In this document: positions 1 through 13,801 of the stretch, one piece after another
How the letters are laid out: every line of letters starts with the position of its first letter
How positions within the stretch are numbered: position 1 is the first letter of the stretch
DNA from: Heliopora coerulea
Taxonomy: Eukaryota > Cnidaria > Anthozoa > Scleralcyonacea > Helioporidae
Direction: 5' to 3'
DNA length: 64,000 bases
Assembly (NCBI GenBank): GCA_030142905.1
Contig: JASJOG010000290.1
Coordinates: 141,001 to 205,000 of the forward strand
Notes under the pieces: model-generated
What the model was told of the DNA's origin: nothing
The model's input: only the letters and a program-made list of their open reading frames with translations
Database searches by the model: none
Position numbers and translations under genes: made by a program

Positions 1-59
1 ACGGCTCCTTGGAAAACAGACTTGTAAATAGACCGAAGGACTACCGTATTTGTAAATAA

Positions 60-81
60 GATTAAATATATAAATAAATAA

Positions 82-113
<32 letters not shown>

Positions 114-180
114 GTCTGTCTGTCTGTCTGTCTGTCTTTCTGTCTGTTTGTCTGTCAGTCGATCTATCTATCTATTTTTC
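60..180. repeat. ATCT/CTGT tetranucleotide microsatellites
   Basis: Tandem ATCT units run from about 84 and switch to CTGT units from about 112, ending in degenerate copies near 180. The block lies just outside the leftmost LRP4-like exon. Confidence 0.85.
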
Positions 181-301
181 TATCTGTCTCTCTGTGCGTA
201 TTTACAAATATGTGTATGTACGTATTTATGTTTGTGTGAATATATACACATTAGTATATTTGAAACAATTACTACCTAAAATATAAAAATATTTTATTTA
301 C

Positions 302-440
302 CTTTGTTTCACGTCAACATCAAAAGTAAAGATATGATTATTTTCTTCACTTTCAAGTAAAACATCAGTTTTATAAGGCACACCAAGTGGAACTTGGTGA
401 AGACGTTGATCACTGTTTACCAAAACAAATCGTAATATTT
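302..440 (-). CDS. LRP4: LRP4-like exon 23: start of third YWTD propeller
   Basis: The exon reads [20 protein letters not shown], then about 26 further residues to a phase-2 GTAAAT donor. [16 protein letters not shown] matches the opening blade of an LRP propeller. It is the last exon of this gene visible; the rest runs off the left edge. The neighbouring 60-180 segment holds ATCT/CTGT microsatellites. Confidence 0.82.
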
Positions 441-1828
441 CTGTAGCAAAGCAATTAACATAATTGTGTAAATTGCTATCATCAAGTCGTTTAATTTAGA
501 ATAATTTTCACTAAGAACATTATGCAGTAACATGCTTATCTTAAAACAAAATAACTTTTTTTGTACTTTTTAAAGAAAAATCTCCAATTACCAAACATAA
601 AGCAATCACGGGAGCTGAAACATAGTGAATCTGGTTTCAATGAGAATTAAAGGGGTATTTCATATTTTCAGACAAAACACTTCTTATTCAGAATATTCCA
701 ATCATGAATTGAAAAGATCCCTTTATTTCATAACCAAGTGGGTATCTGGTTGGCTAATTTATTTAAAAAGATGGCGTTGAAGTAAAGTATGCTCCAGAGG
801 TATGTTACAATGAATCAGTATGCTTTGCTTTTATTCCATTCATTAAGTTTGAGACAACCTTGAAGAGAAATCGTCAAAAGACTCCTCTTTTCCCAAACCA
901 ACAACTAAGGGATCAAGGGAGAGCATCTTAAAGTGGTGTTTTTAAATTTTGTAAGTTCAAATTATACGTAAGTCAAAGGTAAAGTTAAGGACCATCTTAA
1001 TTTAGCTCAGTGAGGAAACTACCAGAGAGGTCTGGTAGGGCGGCCATCCCGTTGTCCACGATCATTGACCAACCCAACCATGCAGGCTTAAAGATACTTT
1101 TTATTGGAACAAATCAGATTTAAAACTCCGACTGGTCTCGCACATTATTCCCACGTTTTTAATCTTCCAGAGTTCTTTGGAAGGGATTTTAACTGTCAGT
1201 TTTGTGATTGAGTTTTTCGAGAAACACACAAAGGTTGTGAGCACCAAATGTAACAAGGAATCCTCCGGGTCTAGTAAAATTTAGCTGTGTCTGTACTTGA
1301 AGTTTGCACTGTGAAAACGTATTGCTTTCAATACATTGGCCAATTCGAATTATTTTTTTGTTCCAAAAGAGTAATCAGGAGTACCTGACAAGATAGTAGC
1401 TTCCAAAAGTGACATTTCATGGCATGTGAACGTATTGAGAGCCTGCAGTCCAGTTATGTATAGGTCTGCACCAACGAGGGTTTAATGTCAAATGCTACTG
1501 AGGATACCTTATACATGCTTGATAAAGATATTACATTCAAGGATCTCTTCCTTTTCTCCAGAGTTTTGCAAGACTAGTCAGTAGTAAAGATTGCTATAAT
1601 TCAGGAATACAGTTCATCAAACAGTTTTACAAGCTTTTACCTGATTGGCAAGTTTTTCTGTCGTTTCCCAGCCTTCTCCCGGCAGGGCATGCACAACGGA
1701 ACTTCTGAGTTGGCGACAATAGACACAGATGACTGCACCCACCATTGTCAACATGACAAGGATGCTCTCCTAGAAGACGATATGAACTCTACAGTTTTAA
1801 AAGGGAATTTATATCATTTTGACAACCC

Positions 1829-1876
<48 letters not shown>

Positions 1877-4800
1877 GATTGGTTCATATTGAGCACTCTA
1901 CAGGATGAGTCATGTCGCTAGCGAATTTCCGCACGCTCACTAGTCTCTAGTTAGAGCACTCTGGCATGGCTTAGATGTACCACAAGTGTGGGACATTTGA
2001 GTTGCCTATATAATATAGGCTTCTCCATCCTGCTCGGCAGCACTACACTGATGAGGCCCAGTAAGCCGAAACGGTTCCATCTGTAGTTATATATATATAT
2101 ATATATATATCCATTTGTATGTTTATGTCTATACCTATATGCACACATATATTACATCTACACGTATCTCTATAAATCTCTATCTATAAATCGCTATCTA
2201 TATATCGAACCATAACCCTAACATAAACCCTAACCAACTTTAACCACAACCCTAACCTTAATCCTAATCCTAATCACTAACCTTAACACTAACCCTAACC
2301 CTAACCATAACCCTAACCCTAACCCTAACCCTAACCCTAACCCTACCCCAACCCTAATCCTAATCCTAACCCTAACCAATCCTAACCTTAACCCTAACCC
2401 TAACAACTCTAACCCCAACCCTAAATGCTAATACTTACCCTAACCCTAACCCAAACTCTAACCCTAACAACCCCTAGCTCTAACACTAAATCTAACCCTA
2501 ACCTAAAACCCTAACCCTACCATTAAAACCCTAAACCTACCATTAAAACCCTAACCCTACCATTAAAACCCTAACCCTACCATTAAAACCCTAACCCTAC
2601 CATTAAAACCCTAACCCTACCATTAAAACCCTAACCCTACCATTAAAACCCTAACCCTACCATTAAAACCCTAACCCTACCATTAAAACCCTAACCCTAC
2701 CATTAAAACCCTAACCCTACCATTAAAACCCTAACCCTAAACCCTAGCCATATCCTAACCCTAAACCTTAACCCTAACCTTAACCCTAAAACTAACCCTA
2801 ACCAACCTTACCCAACCCTAACCCTAACCCTAACCTAAAAACTCTAACCCCAACCCTAACTCTAACCAACCCTAACGCTAGCCCTAAAACCCTAATCTTA
2901 ACCCTAACCCTAACCCAAATCCTAACCCTAACCTTAATAGTAATCCCAATCACTAACCATAACCCTAATCCTAACCCTTACCCAAATCCTAACCCAAATC
3001 TTAAAACCTAACCCTAATCCTAATCACTAAACTTAACCCTAACCCTAACCCAAATCCTAACCCTACCCATAACCCTAGCCGTAACCCTAACCCTAACCCT
3101 AACCGCTAAACCTAACCTTAAACCTAACCCTAACCCAAACTCTCCAACCCAAACCAACCCTACCCCTACCCCTAACCCCCTAACACTAACCCCCTGACCC
3201 TAACCACTTAAACCTATCCCTAACGCTAACCCTAACCCCCTAACCCTAACTCAAACCATAACCTTTACCCTAACCCAAACCCTTACCCAAACCCTAACTC
3301 GAAACCTAACCCTACCCCTAACCCACTAATCATAACCCTAACATTAACTCCCAAACCCTAACCCTAACCCTAACCCCAACCTCAACCTCAACACTAACCC
3401 CAACCTCAACCCTAACCCCAACCTCAACACTAACCCCAACCTCAACACTAACCCTAACCACAACCCTAACCCTAACCCTAAACCCTAAACCCAAACCCTA
3501 AACCCTAACCCTAACCCCCTAACCTTAATCCCCTAACCCTAATCCTCCAACCCTAACCCCCTAAACTTAACCCCCTAGTCCTAACCCCGTAATCGTAAAC
3601 CCCTCACCCACTAACCCTAACTCCCTAACCCTAACTTCCTCATCCTTACCCCTTCACCCTAGCCTCCTAACCCTAACCCCTAACCCTATAACCATAACCC
3701 CATAGCCCTAACCCCATAGCCCTAACCCCATAACCCTAACCCCATAACCCTAACCCCATAACCCTAACCCCGTAACCCTAATCCTAACCCTAACCCTTAA
3801 TCTTAATCTTAAACCCTAACCCTAACCCTAACTTCTAACCCTAAACCTAACCTTAACCGTAATCGTAACCCTAACCCTAACCCTAACCCTGACCCTGACC
3901 CTGACCCTGACCCTGACCCTGACCCTGACCCTGACCCTCCCTAACCCCTAACCTTTAACTTAAGCCTAAGTCTAACCCTAACCAACCATAACCCTAATCC
4001 TAACCCTAACCCTAACTCTAACCTTAAACCAACTCAACCCAACCCTAACCCTAACCCTAACCCGATCTCGATATATATATATAGCTCGATCACTTAACCT
4101 ATCTCCACCAAAGTTTAACATTGAGCATAGTAAACCATCAAAATAAACTTTGTTAAAGGCTTTATTCAACGTTTCAGGGCAAGCCCCCTTATCACGAACC
4201 ATCTTGATAAAGTCTTTCATCAAGATAGATTCTTATAAAGAATCCCGATACATGTATATGTATACATATACCATATGTATATGCATATGCATATATGTAT
4301 ATGTTTATGCATATATGTACATGTATATATATATGTACATGTACATGTACATGTATATGTATTTGTATATGTATATATGTAGTGAAATCATTTGGTTACA
4401 GAAAATGACGAGTCGTTTGGCCCGCATACAATGCAATACATCAATGACACATCAAAGAATAAACAACATGAGACCTCAGACCTTTGGGATATTCTGTCCT
4501 TAAAGGTGAAAAAGTGAAAGAGACGCTTGGTTGGACGATTGACGAAATAAAATCTACATCTAAATCTTTATATCCATATCTACATCTGTATCTGTATCTG
4601 TATCTGTATCTGTATCTATATCTATATCTGTATCTATATCTATATCTGTATCTGTATCTGTATCCTGTATCTATATCTATATCTATATCTATATCTATAT
4701 CCGTATCTGTAATTGCATCTAATGTAGGTGGACTAGTCTTATCTTACGCTGCATGTACTCGCTATTTCGATTTTCACATAGAGATGTTATTCCAATTATT

Positions 4801-7800
4801 GCTACAGAACAGAAGAAAATTTTAAATTGTTGATCTCAACCAATTTACAAGCGATGCATGGGTAGAATCAATACATTAGCAACTAAGAAAATAAAGTGTC
4901 TAAATCATGCAAGAGAAATGTTTTTACTAACCAAGCTTTTTCAGCCGTTGAAATGCAGCAATTCTGACCGGATTTGCTTCGTACTTTCCAATGATCTTGA
5001 TCTTGTCAACAGCATTTCTGTTAGCGTGCAGTACCTTTTTTAAATTCCCATCGCTCCAATAAAATTCGTTTCCACGAACAGCAAGTGAAAATGGGACCAA
5101 TGTTTTTGAATGGTGAGACAGCTTGACAATCTATCGTTCAAGAGAACGTTAAGTATTTAAAATTTAGAAGCTATATGGGCAATGAGAGATATAGATTTAT
5201 TCTAGACTAACTCTTCTCCAGCTGAGGTGGAATTTACTATTTTACTCTGGCTACCGCGAGACGATTTTACCTTTGTAACGGTGGACGTGTCGACCTGGAA
5301 AGACTTAATGACATTCACGCGTGATATTATACAGGTATGCAAATTAAGAGCCAAAATTACGAGAAATTGATCGAATTCCCGCAGCAAAACAGGCTTGGAC
5401 TGGTCATTGTCCATTTTGCCATGGCACAATGACTGACCATTGTGTTTTGACGACTATTGTCTTATATTTTCTTACTGTTGATGTCGCGATGTATTAGACA
5501 CTTACATTTTGCTTTCGACTTGACAGTGAAAAACAGTGAAGTTTGCTTCCACCATCCGCCCAATATAAAATATTAGAATTTTTATCCAGTGTCAAACAAG
5601 TTGGATTAACTAAGCCACTGGAAATAAGCGTTGTTCGAGAGTATCCATCCATTCCAGCTCGTTTTATACTAACTACCTTGCCATGTGATGACCAGTACAT
5701 GTACCTATCGGCGTATTTTCAAAAATAAAGGGGATATTAGTTAGAAAGAGACAATGAAGTAAGAAGCAACGTGAAAAGTACATCATAAAAAAGATGACCT
5801 TCTGAAAAGAGCAGAAAGGACATTTATTTGGACTAAAGCAATAATGAGTGTAAATGAAAAATATTATAATACGACACACAAGGTAAATGGAGATCTTTCA
5901 CAAAAAGAATAATCGTGATAAATATGATAGCTAAAGAAAAACGCTTCTAAGTCTTGTGATCCTCAAAGGAAACACATGAAGATCAAAGGAACAATAAAGA
6001 AAGAAGGAAATTACGAAAGTAGGAACAAAAGAACAACGGAAATTTAAATTCTAAATTTAAAAAATGAATCAACAAGAACAACCATGAAAAAACAAAGAAA
6101 ACACATAAAGATCCTCAAAGAAAACACATAAACATCAAAGGAACAATAAAGAAAGAAGGAAATTACGAAAATAGGAACAAAAGAACAACGGAAATTTAAA
6201 TTCTAAATTAAAAAAATGAATCAACAAGAACAACAACCATGAAAAAACAAAGGCAGTAACAGGAGTTGCAATAAATGCAACGACAACATCAACAATAACA
6301 ATGACAATGACAATGACAATAACAACGGCAACTGCAACTGCAGCAGCAACAGCAGCAAAAACAACCAGAACAACAACAACAACAACAACAACAAGGACCA
6401 TATCAATAGCAATGACAAAGACAATAACAATGACTATAGCAATAACAACAATAACTCTTTCGAGGCGAGAGCTCCCCCTTTGACAAGTGAAATAGTCTGG
6501 CGTTAGCCAGAGTAAAGTGATAGAAATCTTGTGTCGCTGGCAAAGAGTTAATAATCCTGGAGGCAACTCTTGCGAGGCGAGAGCTCCTCCTTTTATCAGT
6601 AAAATCGTCTGGTGTTAGCCCGAGTAAAATAATCTCGCGTTAGCCCTTAGTAAAATGATAGACGTCTTACGCCACTGGGAAAGAGATTACAGTAACAATT
6701 ACAATAACGATAACGAAAACGAAAACGAAAACGATAACGATAACGGTGTAGCTGAGTGTAATAAGTGGTGTAGCTACAACCGGGCCTACCTGGGCGTGTG
6801 CCCGGGTGAAACCTGCTTATGCCCGGGTGAAATATTGCTGACAAATCTAGCTCACGTTTGGCAAAGTATAGAGTATGGTCACTAAAAAGATTAAATATAA
6901 TTATTCTGTTTACCTAAAATCCAAGTATTAGTTTAATTTTGCACATAAATGTTAAATATTTCCTAAAAATATATCCTTGCAAGGTGAAGTAAAAAACAAT
7001 GTTTTTGACTGTAACTGCAAAAGCATGTGTCAGTGGGCACTGATGAGTAAAATGTTTAAGTGTAAATAAGGCGGCAAGGCAATTGTCGTTGTTCGTTTAT
7101 TGTGAATTGAAAAGAGGACAGAAAGTGGCAACACCGAGCCCGAGTCAAGCGAGCCTAGGGGTGATGTTGAGAATCCAGAGGAAACACAGTAGTAATAGCA
7201 GTTAGTAAAGAAGTGTTATTGGACTCAAGTACTGGAAAATATCTTGAGGAGCGTGCCGAATGCCTTTAGTTAGCAGTGTAATAACTAAAAAACTACCAGG
7301 AAATGTTAACACCTGTGCCCACGTTATGCCCACGTAACATTTGCTTTCTGGTTACGCCGCTGGATAACGATAACGATAACAATTTCAATAAGCAATCAGA
7401 GTGGACTAATAAGATGAAATTAGTTTTTGTAAGAATCCTGCTTTTAATTGCAACTTCATGACAATCAAAACAAAAATGCGACAGACAGAAAAGATGGAAT
7501 ATAAAAATAATCTAATCGTAAAAATGTAAACAAGTAAAACTGAAGTCAAGATCAAACTTTCGTCACTTTACCTTCTTCGAACGTCCAGAATCAAATTTCT
7601 TGGTTTTTCCACTTTTCTCCATAAAACCACTGTTGCAGAGGACCCATCAAGGTTGGAAACTCTTATATGGTTTCTCTCTTCATCAGACCAATACAATTTC
7701 CTGGACAACCAATCGACTCCAATTCCTGAAAGTTTTCCGGGAAACTCGTACACAACAGCCTAATTTGGAAAGAAAAGGATGGAACAATATGACGTTACCA

Positions 7801-10800
7801 TTCTGATTTTAAGTTAAATACTGGGCCGGTGATGAGTTTCTTATACAACTGATTTTTCTTTTAAGAAGATTGAAGCGAACTTAGAGCGTAGTTCAATGTG
7901 AACAGTGAATCTCTCACAACATAATTATTTAGATTTCATACTTTGAGTATTTTATGTCTTTATTGGGAGGTTTGAGCTACCATAGTTGTACCTATAAAAT
8001 TTACTTAAAATCTGAATCAATCCCACGAATATCTAAAGCGGAAATGCTCTTCTACTCTCACTTCCATGAAAGGCCACTCGGATCAGAGCCAGAGCCAAAA
8101 TTGAGTAGATCGTCATGGCCATACCGCTTGTAAAAGTAGGACAACGTTAAAATTTTCTCAATTTTTACTGTTCAAAATAAAGGCAAGAGCTCTTTGTGTG
8201 CATGCATGTCTGCAAATGACGCATGACTTGTCCATGTATGTATAATTATACTTTCAACCACTGCATATACTCTTCGTTATCACCAACAAAAATTGAATGT
8301 GTCGCCAAACTTCATAGCCCAAGGTAAGGTACATTTTGAAACACATTAAATATATCGTTACAAAGACGTCCTAGTAGTTTACACATTTTGCGTCGTGAGA
8401 TGAAGGGTAAGGAAGTTCGGGGAAAAAACATTTTTCCGACAAAATGTCTCTTCATTATTTTCTTAGGCTTGATATGTCATTTTTGAGCACAGGTGCCTCA
8501 ATTGATTTCTAAAACAGGCAAATATTACATGTTTATCTTGACAAATGAATTGCATGTTAAGAGTTTGACTCAAAAATAATTAGTAATATTCATCGATAGA
8601 TAATTTTTTTTCGAGAACAATTTCAGAGGTGGATTTAGAAGGGGGCGTGTTGAACACGAGCCTCCATTTTAAATTGTTGTCATGTGACTTTTTGCTCAGT
8701 TACAAAACACAAGCATGTCGACCACCAAAAAGATCCATGAATATTTTCAAAGAAAATCGGAAAAAACAGAAAAAAAAGGAAAGGGTGATTAGAAGAATTT
8801 TAAATTGAGAGAAACACCTCATAAAAATTCTTCCACTTAAACACCAAATAGTGGCATAAATTTGCAAACAAATTTTGCTCCTCCCTTTTTTCAAATTTCT
8901 GGATCCGCCCCTGAATTACATCATCTTTGTTCCAGTAGACTCAAAAAGCGTTTCGCTATCTTTACGAAACACACCTCTTGATGAATTGGCTTGATTTTTC
9001 CTCTTCTTATTGTTATTTGATCCTCGTCGTTGTCAGCCCAGTACATTTGGTCCTCCACCGGATCCCAATCAAAAGCAAACACGTCCATGACTCTCTCCAA
9101 GGGTAAGACAACATCCAGCATGTCATTAGTGTCCAGGGATATTTGTCGTATCGCGAAGTTTCCGACATAAGCGACAAACTCATCGATATCTATCAAATAA
9201 ATAACTTTAGTTGACCTATTATCGAGCAGTAATGAAAGCAATTTTGATGTACAAAAAGTAAGTGGATCGCTATAAGTAAGACAGAAAGAAAGAAACATTA
9301 AAACGATTTTGTATAAATTTTCTATGTTTTGGTCCACAATTCAATAGTTCGAACTGTTTTGCATTTACCCGTGATGGCCGAGAAGGAGCTTCAGTGATAA
9401 GGGTTCTATTGTACCGGAATAATTCGACAGTCATACATTGCAAAGAAAATTTACTCTGAATGTTTCATGAAGTCTGTGAAGGTTATGTTCTCATAATTGA
9501 CAAAGTGTTATAATGAGTTTTGTAACATGCTGGAATCGTTCACTCATCAGTATCACTTACCATCAGAGCAATGAGTAAAATTGAGCAATTTGTAACCCGT
9601 AGGACAAGCGCAGTTGAATCCTGTAGACGTAGCTAGACAGAGGTGACTGCATCCTCCATTGTTCTCTCTACAATTATAATCTCCTGTTGAATATAGTAAT
9701 TCAAAATAAAAAAAATAATTTTCATAATAACTGAATCAAAAGCAATTATTAATCGAGACCAATGTTAATTAGAAATTTAAAGGAACACGATTTTATTCGC
9801 CAAAAATGTGTTGTTTTTTTGGGCAGTTTTCTACAATCCGTACTGAAGGATTGGATTTTCCTTGTTTTGTCAACTCCTAATTTGGTGGACGTCTTTTTAC
9901 CTGGTGAATATCTTCTCATCTTAGTTTCCAAAATAGAACTTATCTGTTTGAATTAATTATCCAGACTCTGAACAGCTGACCTGATAATACTCCTTTTGCT
10001 GTTCATTACCAGAAAATATACTATCATTAACGCCAACCTCAAAACTCATTAAAGCAAAATTATATTCATTTTATTCAATTGACATTCATTAGCGTAGATA
10101 TGCAACCATTTGCATCAAAGGGCATTCCATAGCGCCAACAGATTCCATTAACACCATTCTACTATATATTAGGGTTAATAAATTTTCAATTAGGCAACAT
10201 ACTTCTCTTGCCATAGAATGTCCTTCGATGCAAATGGTTGCGTATCTACACTAGTGAACGTCGATTGAATAAAATGAATGCATTTTTGCATTAATGAGTT
10301 TGAGATTGGCCTTAATGATATTATATTTTCCGGCAATGAACAGAAAAAGGAGTATTATCAGGTCAGCTGTTCAGAGTCTGGATAATTAATTCCAACAGAT
10401 AAGTCCTATTTAGGAAACTAAGATAAGAAGATATTATAAGAAGGTGTATTATTACCAATACTGTTTGCTACAGTTTATGCTGTTGCTCAAATGTAAATAG
10501 AGTCAGTGTCATTTTTAACTTACCTACTGGTTGCCTCTGGGGATGAAAAGCTATAATATCCGTCGGTGATTTCAAGTTACTTTTTACCATATCATAGTCT
10601 CTTCCGTCAAACTTATTCGCCTTAAAAATGGCCTTGCCAGTCCTCTCTGTCCAATACACATAATCTTCAAATACAGTTATTGCAAAAGGATGAGATAAAT
10701 CATTCCTCAAAACCATTCTTCGAGAGTTTCCATCTAAAAACACAATAAATGAGCAAACGGGTCATATCTAAGCAATTTTTTGTCTTGAAGAAGAGACATA

Positions 10801-13757
10801 AGCGACAGAACGAAATAGAAAGATCAGGTTTTTTTACTTAAGTCGTAGTTTCTATGTCATCAAATTAATTAAATTAATTAAATTAAATTAATGCTACAAT
10901 AATACATCTATGCTACCTTGTTCACACGGCAGACATAACGACATAAATTGATTCTTTTGTTTTCGCGAGACCCCAGCGTCATGTCACTTAGTGCTAACCA
11001 GGCACACGGGCGTCAATTGGTGAGAAACAGGAGGACATGTCCTCTCGATATTTTCAAGATATGAGGATAATACATCAATTGTTCCCCTCCACATTTCGGT
11101 TGGTCGTTAGACTAGAAGTCGTTCTCAATAACGAAAGGGACAAAATAGTGTGGATTTTCTTCTCAGGGAATTGAAGTGGTCCCACAAATTGGCCTTGCGC
11201 TTGAGAACGATATCCTGTACTTGTGTGTCAAAATGGCGGATCCCCGATCAAACCGTTTTTGGTTTTTCATTTGTTGATAGCAAAATTTCTAATTTTTTCA
11301 TCCATGAATTGTAAGAGAGCTTATTCTGTTGCCCCTGACAAAGATTTTTCATGTAATTTCACATAAGAATGTTTCATATAGCATTTGTTTCTTTTCCATA
11401 TATGAAATAAAAATTTCCTACTTGAAATTAATTTTCATATGTGTATGTTGCATTTCATATGTGAAATACATTTTTCGCAAACTAAGATTTCACATGTGAA
11501 ATTTTCAACCAGTTCATTTCACGTGTGATTCAGGTATTTCATGAGCGAAAAGCTTCCTATTTCATAAGTGAAACGAAAATTTCAAATGTAGAAATGTTCC
11601 AACTCCTTATGTTTTTGACCTGTAAAGTGACGTGAAATTTTCCTAAAGAGTGAAATCTTATAAAATCAAAAGAGACAAAGGCATTTCAGAGACTTTATAT
11701 CCTAAAACGTTTGCTCTGGACCCCTCTAAGAGGGCTCACACTACGCCCTTGGTAGGCCGCAAAATGGCCATGACATTACTATTCACACAACAGACTACTG
11801 GACAGTGATCGAGATTAGGCAATCAACTTGATGATAAAATTTAAGTTTCCTAGTTGCGTCTATTTACCGATCTGAACTATATCCCGAAACAGGTAAAACT
11901 TGAAAAGACATGGCATGCGATAAATTTGCTTTACCCAGATTTGTGGAGTCAATTGCATCTAGCTTTGCATCAATCCAAAATATTCTGTCTGTCGCATAAT
12001 CGATCACAAGACCATTGGGCCAAGCCACGTCAAGATGCACAATCCTCTGCACACCTGTACCATCCATGTTGGCGCGACTGATGGATGATTTCGTGTGATT
12101 CAACCCAAGATCCCATTCTGTCCAAAACAGATACCTTAAAGACAAGAATATTTCATGAATGAAACATTGATTTCTACAAATGATTCATCACTGTCCACAC
12201 TTAGTTACAAAAACCCACGGTTAGGTTAACAGCTTCAATTGCTCAATAACTAGTGCTTGTCCTGAAGCACTTTGACAAATTTGCTAACGCAAATTGTACA
12301 GGGCCGTAGTAGGTAAGGGGAAGGGGATCTGCTCCGTTGTGTTTTTTCAAATCAAGTCCTTTAAAGTTGGCTAGTTTGTAAGGTACATGATTGTGCATCT
12401 TCAAAATCTTGAATAAATTCCATTGCATTTTATTATACAATATACCACGTTTTCCGTGCAGTTTCTGGATCGGCTTGATAAGATTTGTATGGTTTATGGC
12501 TTTCCTTTTTGTTTTGTTTATTGAAAGAAATTATTTGCGCACGGAAACATTGCAAGTGCAATGGTGTGCTTTATGCCACTAGGTTATTGAAGTAGGTATT
12601 AGAGATTTTTGTTTTGCTATTGGTCGTTTGGTGTATTACTCTTTCTGGTGTGTCGCACACATTCCCGTTTTACTAATAATGCAAATTAAATTGTGACTGC
12701 AGGTAGCTTGCAACGGTGCACAGTGTGAAAGCAACTCTTCTTTTATTTTGATTACCGGATTTAAATTTTTTCAACCCAGTGAGCCTCGAAAAAGTGCCGA
12801 GTTTATTTCTCAAAAATCTGGGCCTGCCTTGGAAGCTAGCGATCTACCGCTACCCCCAGTTTTACACACCTTGCCACGGCCCTGTTGTATTTATATCTAA
12901 TCATAACCCAACCTACATAGTATATATCTAATCGTCTACAATAATGTATATCTAATCCCAAGATAAATGTTATGAACACTTGCAGGCAGGATTCCTTCAA
13001 GTGGAAGGAGGCAATAAACAAATTAAAGTAAAAATAAAATATTGGGATAATAAGGTTTGTATCAGCCATTACTATGCAAATAATTGACCAACTTATAAAT
13101 TCAAAGTTCGCGGTGGACACAAAAATGTGTATTTTCAGAGGTTTGTTTGCGCTGTTAAGCTGTAACCTAATGTAATCAGTCGAAATATGTTTTACTTTTT
13201 TAGTTTGTCTCCTTTGGATTACTGCTGTCTTTGGCCTCACATTCTGAACATCTTATCACCCAACCACCTTAACACGCAAGCACAAACGCATTGTCAAACG
13301 CTTGTTGGCCCAGAATTAGGAATAAACAACCACAGACACAAATTTAAGTCCAGATCCAAACGCAAACCGACTTCAGCTGAAATGCCAACAACAAAACATG
13401 GAAAATATATATTTTGTTCCAACCTGTATCAAAGTGAATAAAAACATTGATCTAGCCCAATTCAACCTGACATCCTGATCACTATTTTTACATTAACTTT
13501 TAACTTTGCGTTGGGAGCACACTTCACTATTTATATGACTGACTTACCCCTTACTTGGATGCGACGCAATTGCTCTTAGCGTCCCCAATGGTTCCCAAAA
13601 TACGGCCTTTCTCTGGCTACCATCCAAATTTGTAACTTCTATCCTATCACTTCCAGAATCTACCCAAAATAACTTTTTCCCCAGCCAATCAACAGATAGT
13701 CCACCTGGCAAAATTAGGTCAAAAGATATACGTAGATATAACATAAATATGTACATT

Positions 13758-13801
<44 letters not shown>

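Noticed and set aside
2230..2418. Leu/Gly-rich minus-strand frame
   Set aside because: It is TTAGGG-type repeat read as codons.
6135..6566. 143-codon minus-strand frame with a Val/Ile/Ala-rich core resembling a membrane protein
   Set aside because: The hydrophobic core is the AAC/AAT microsatellite read on the complement.
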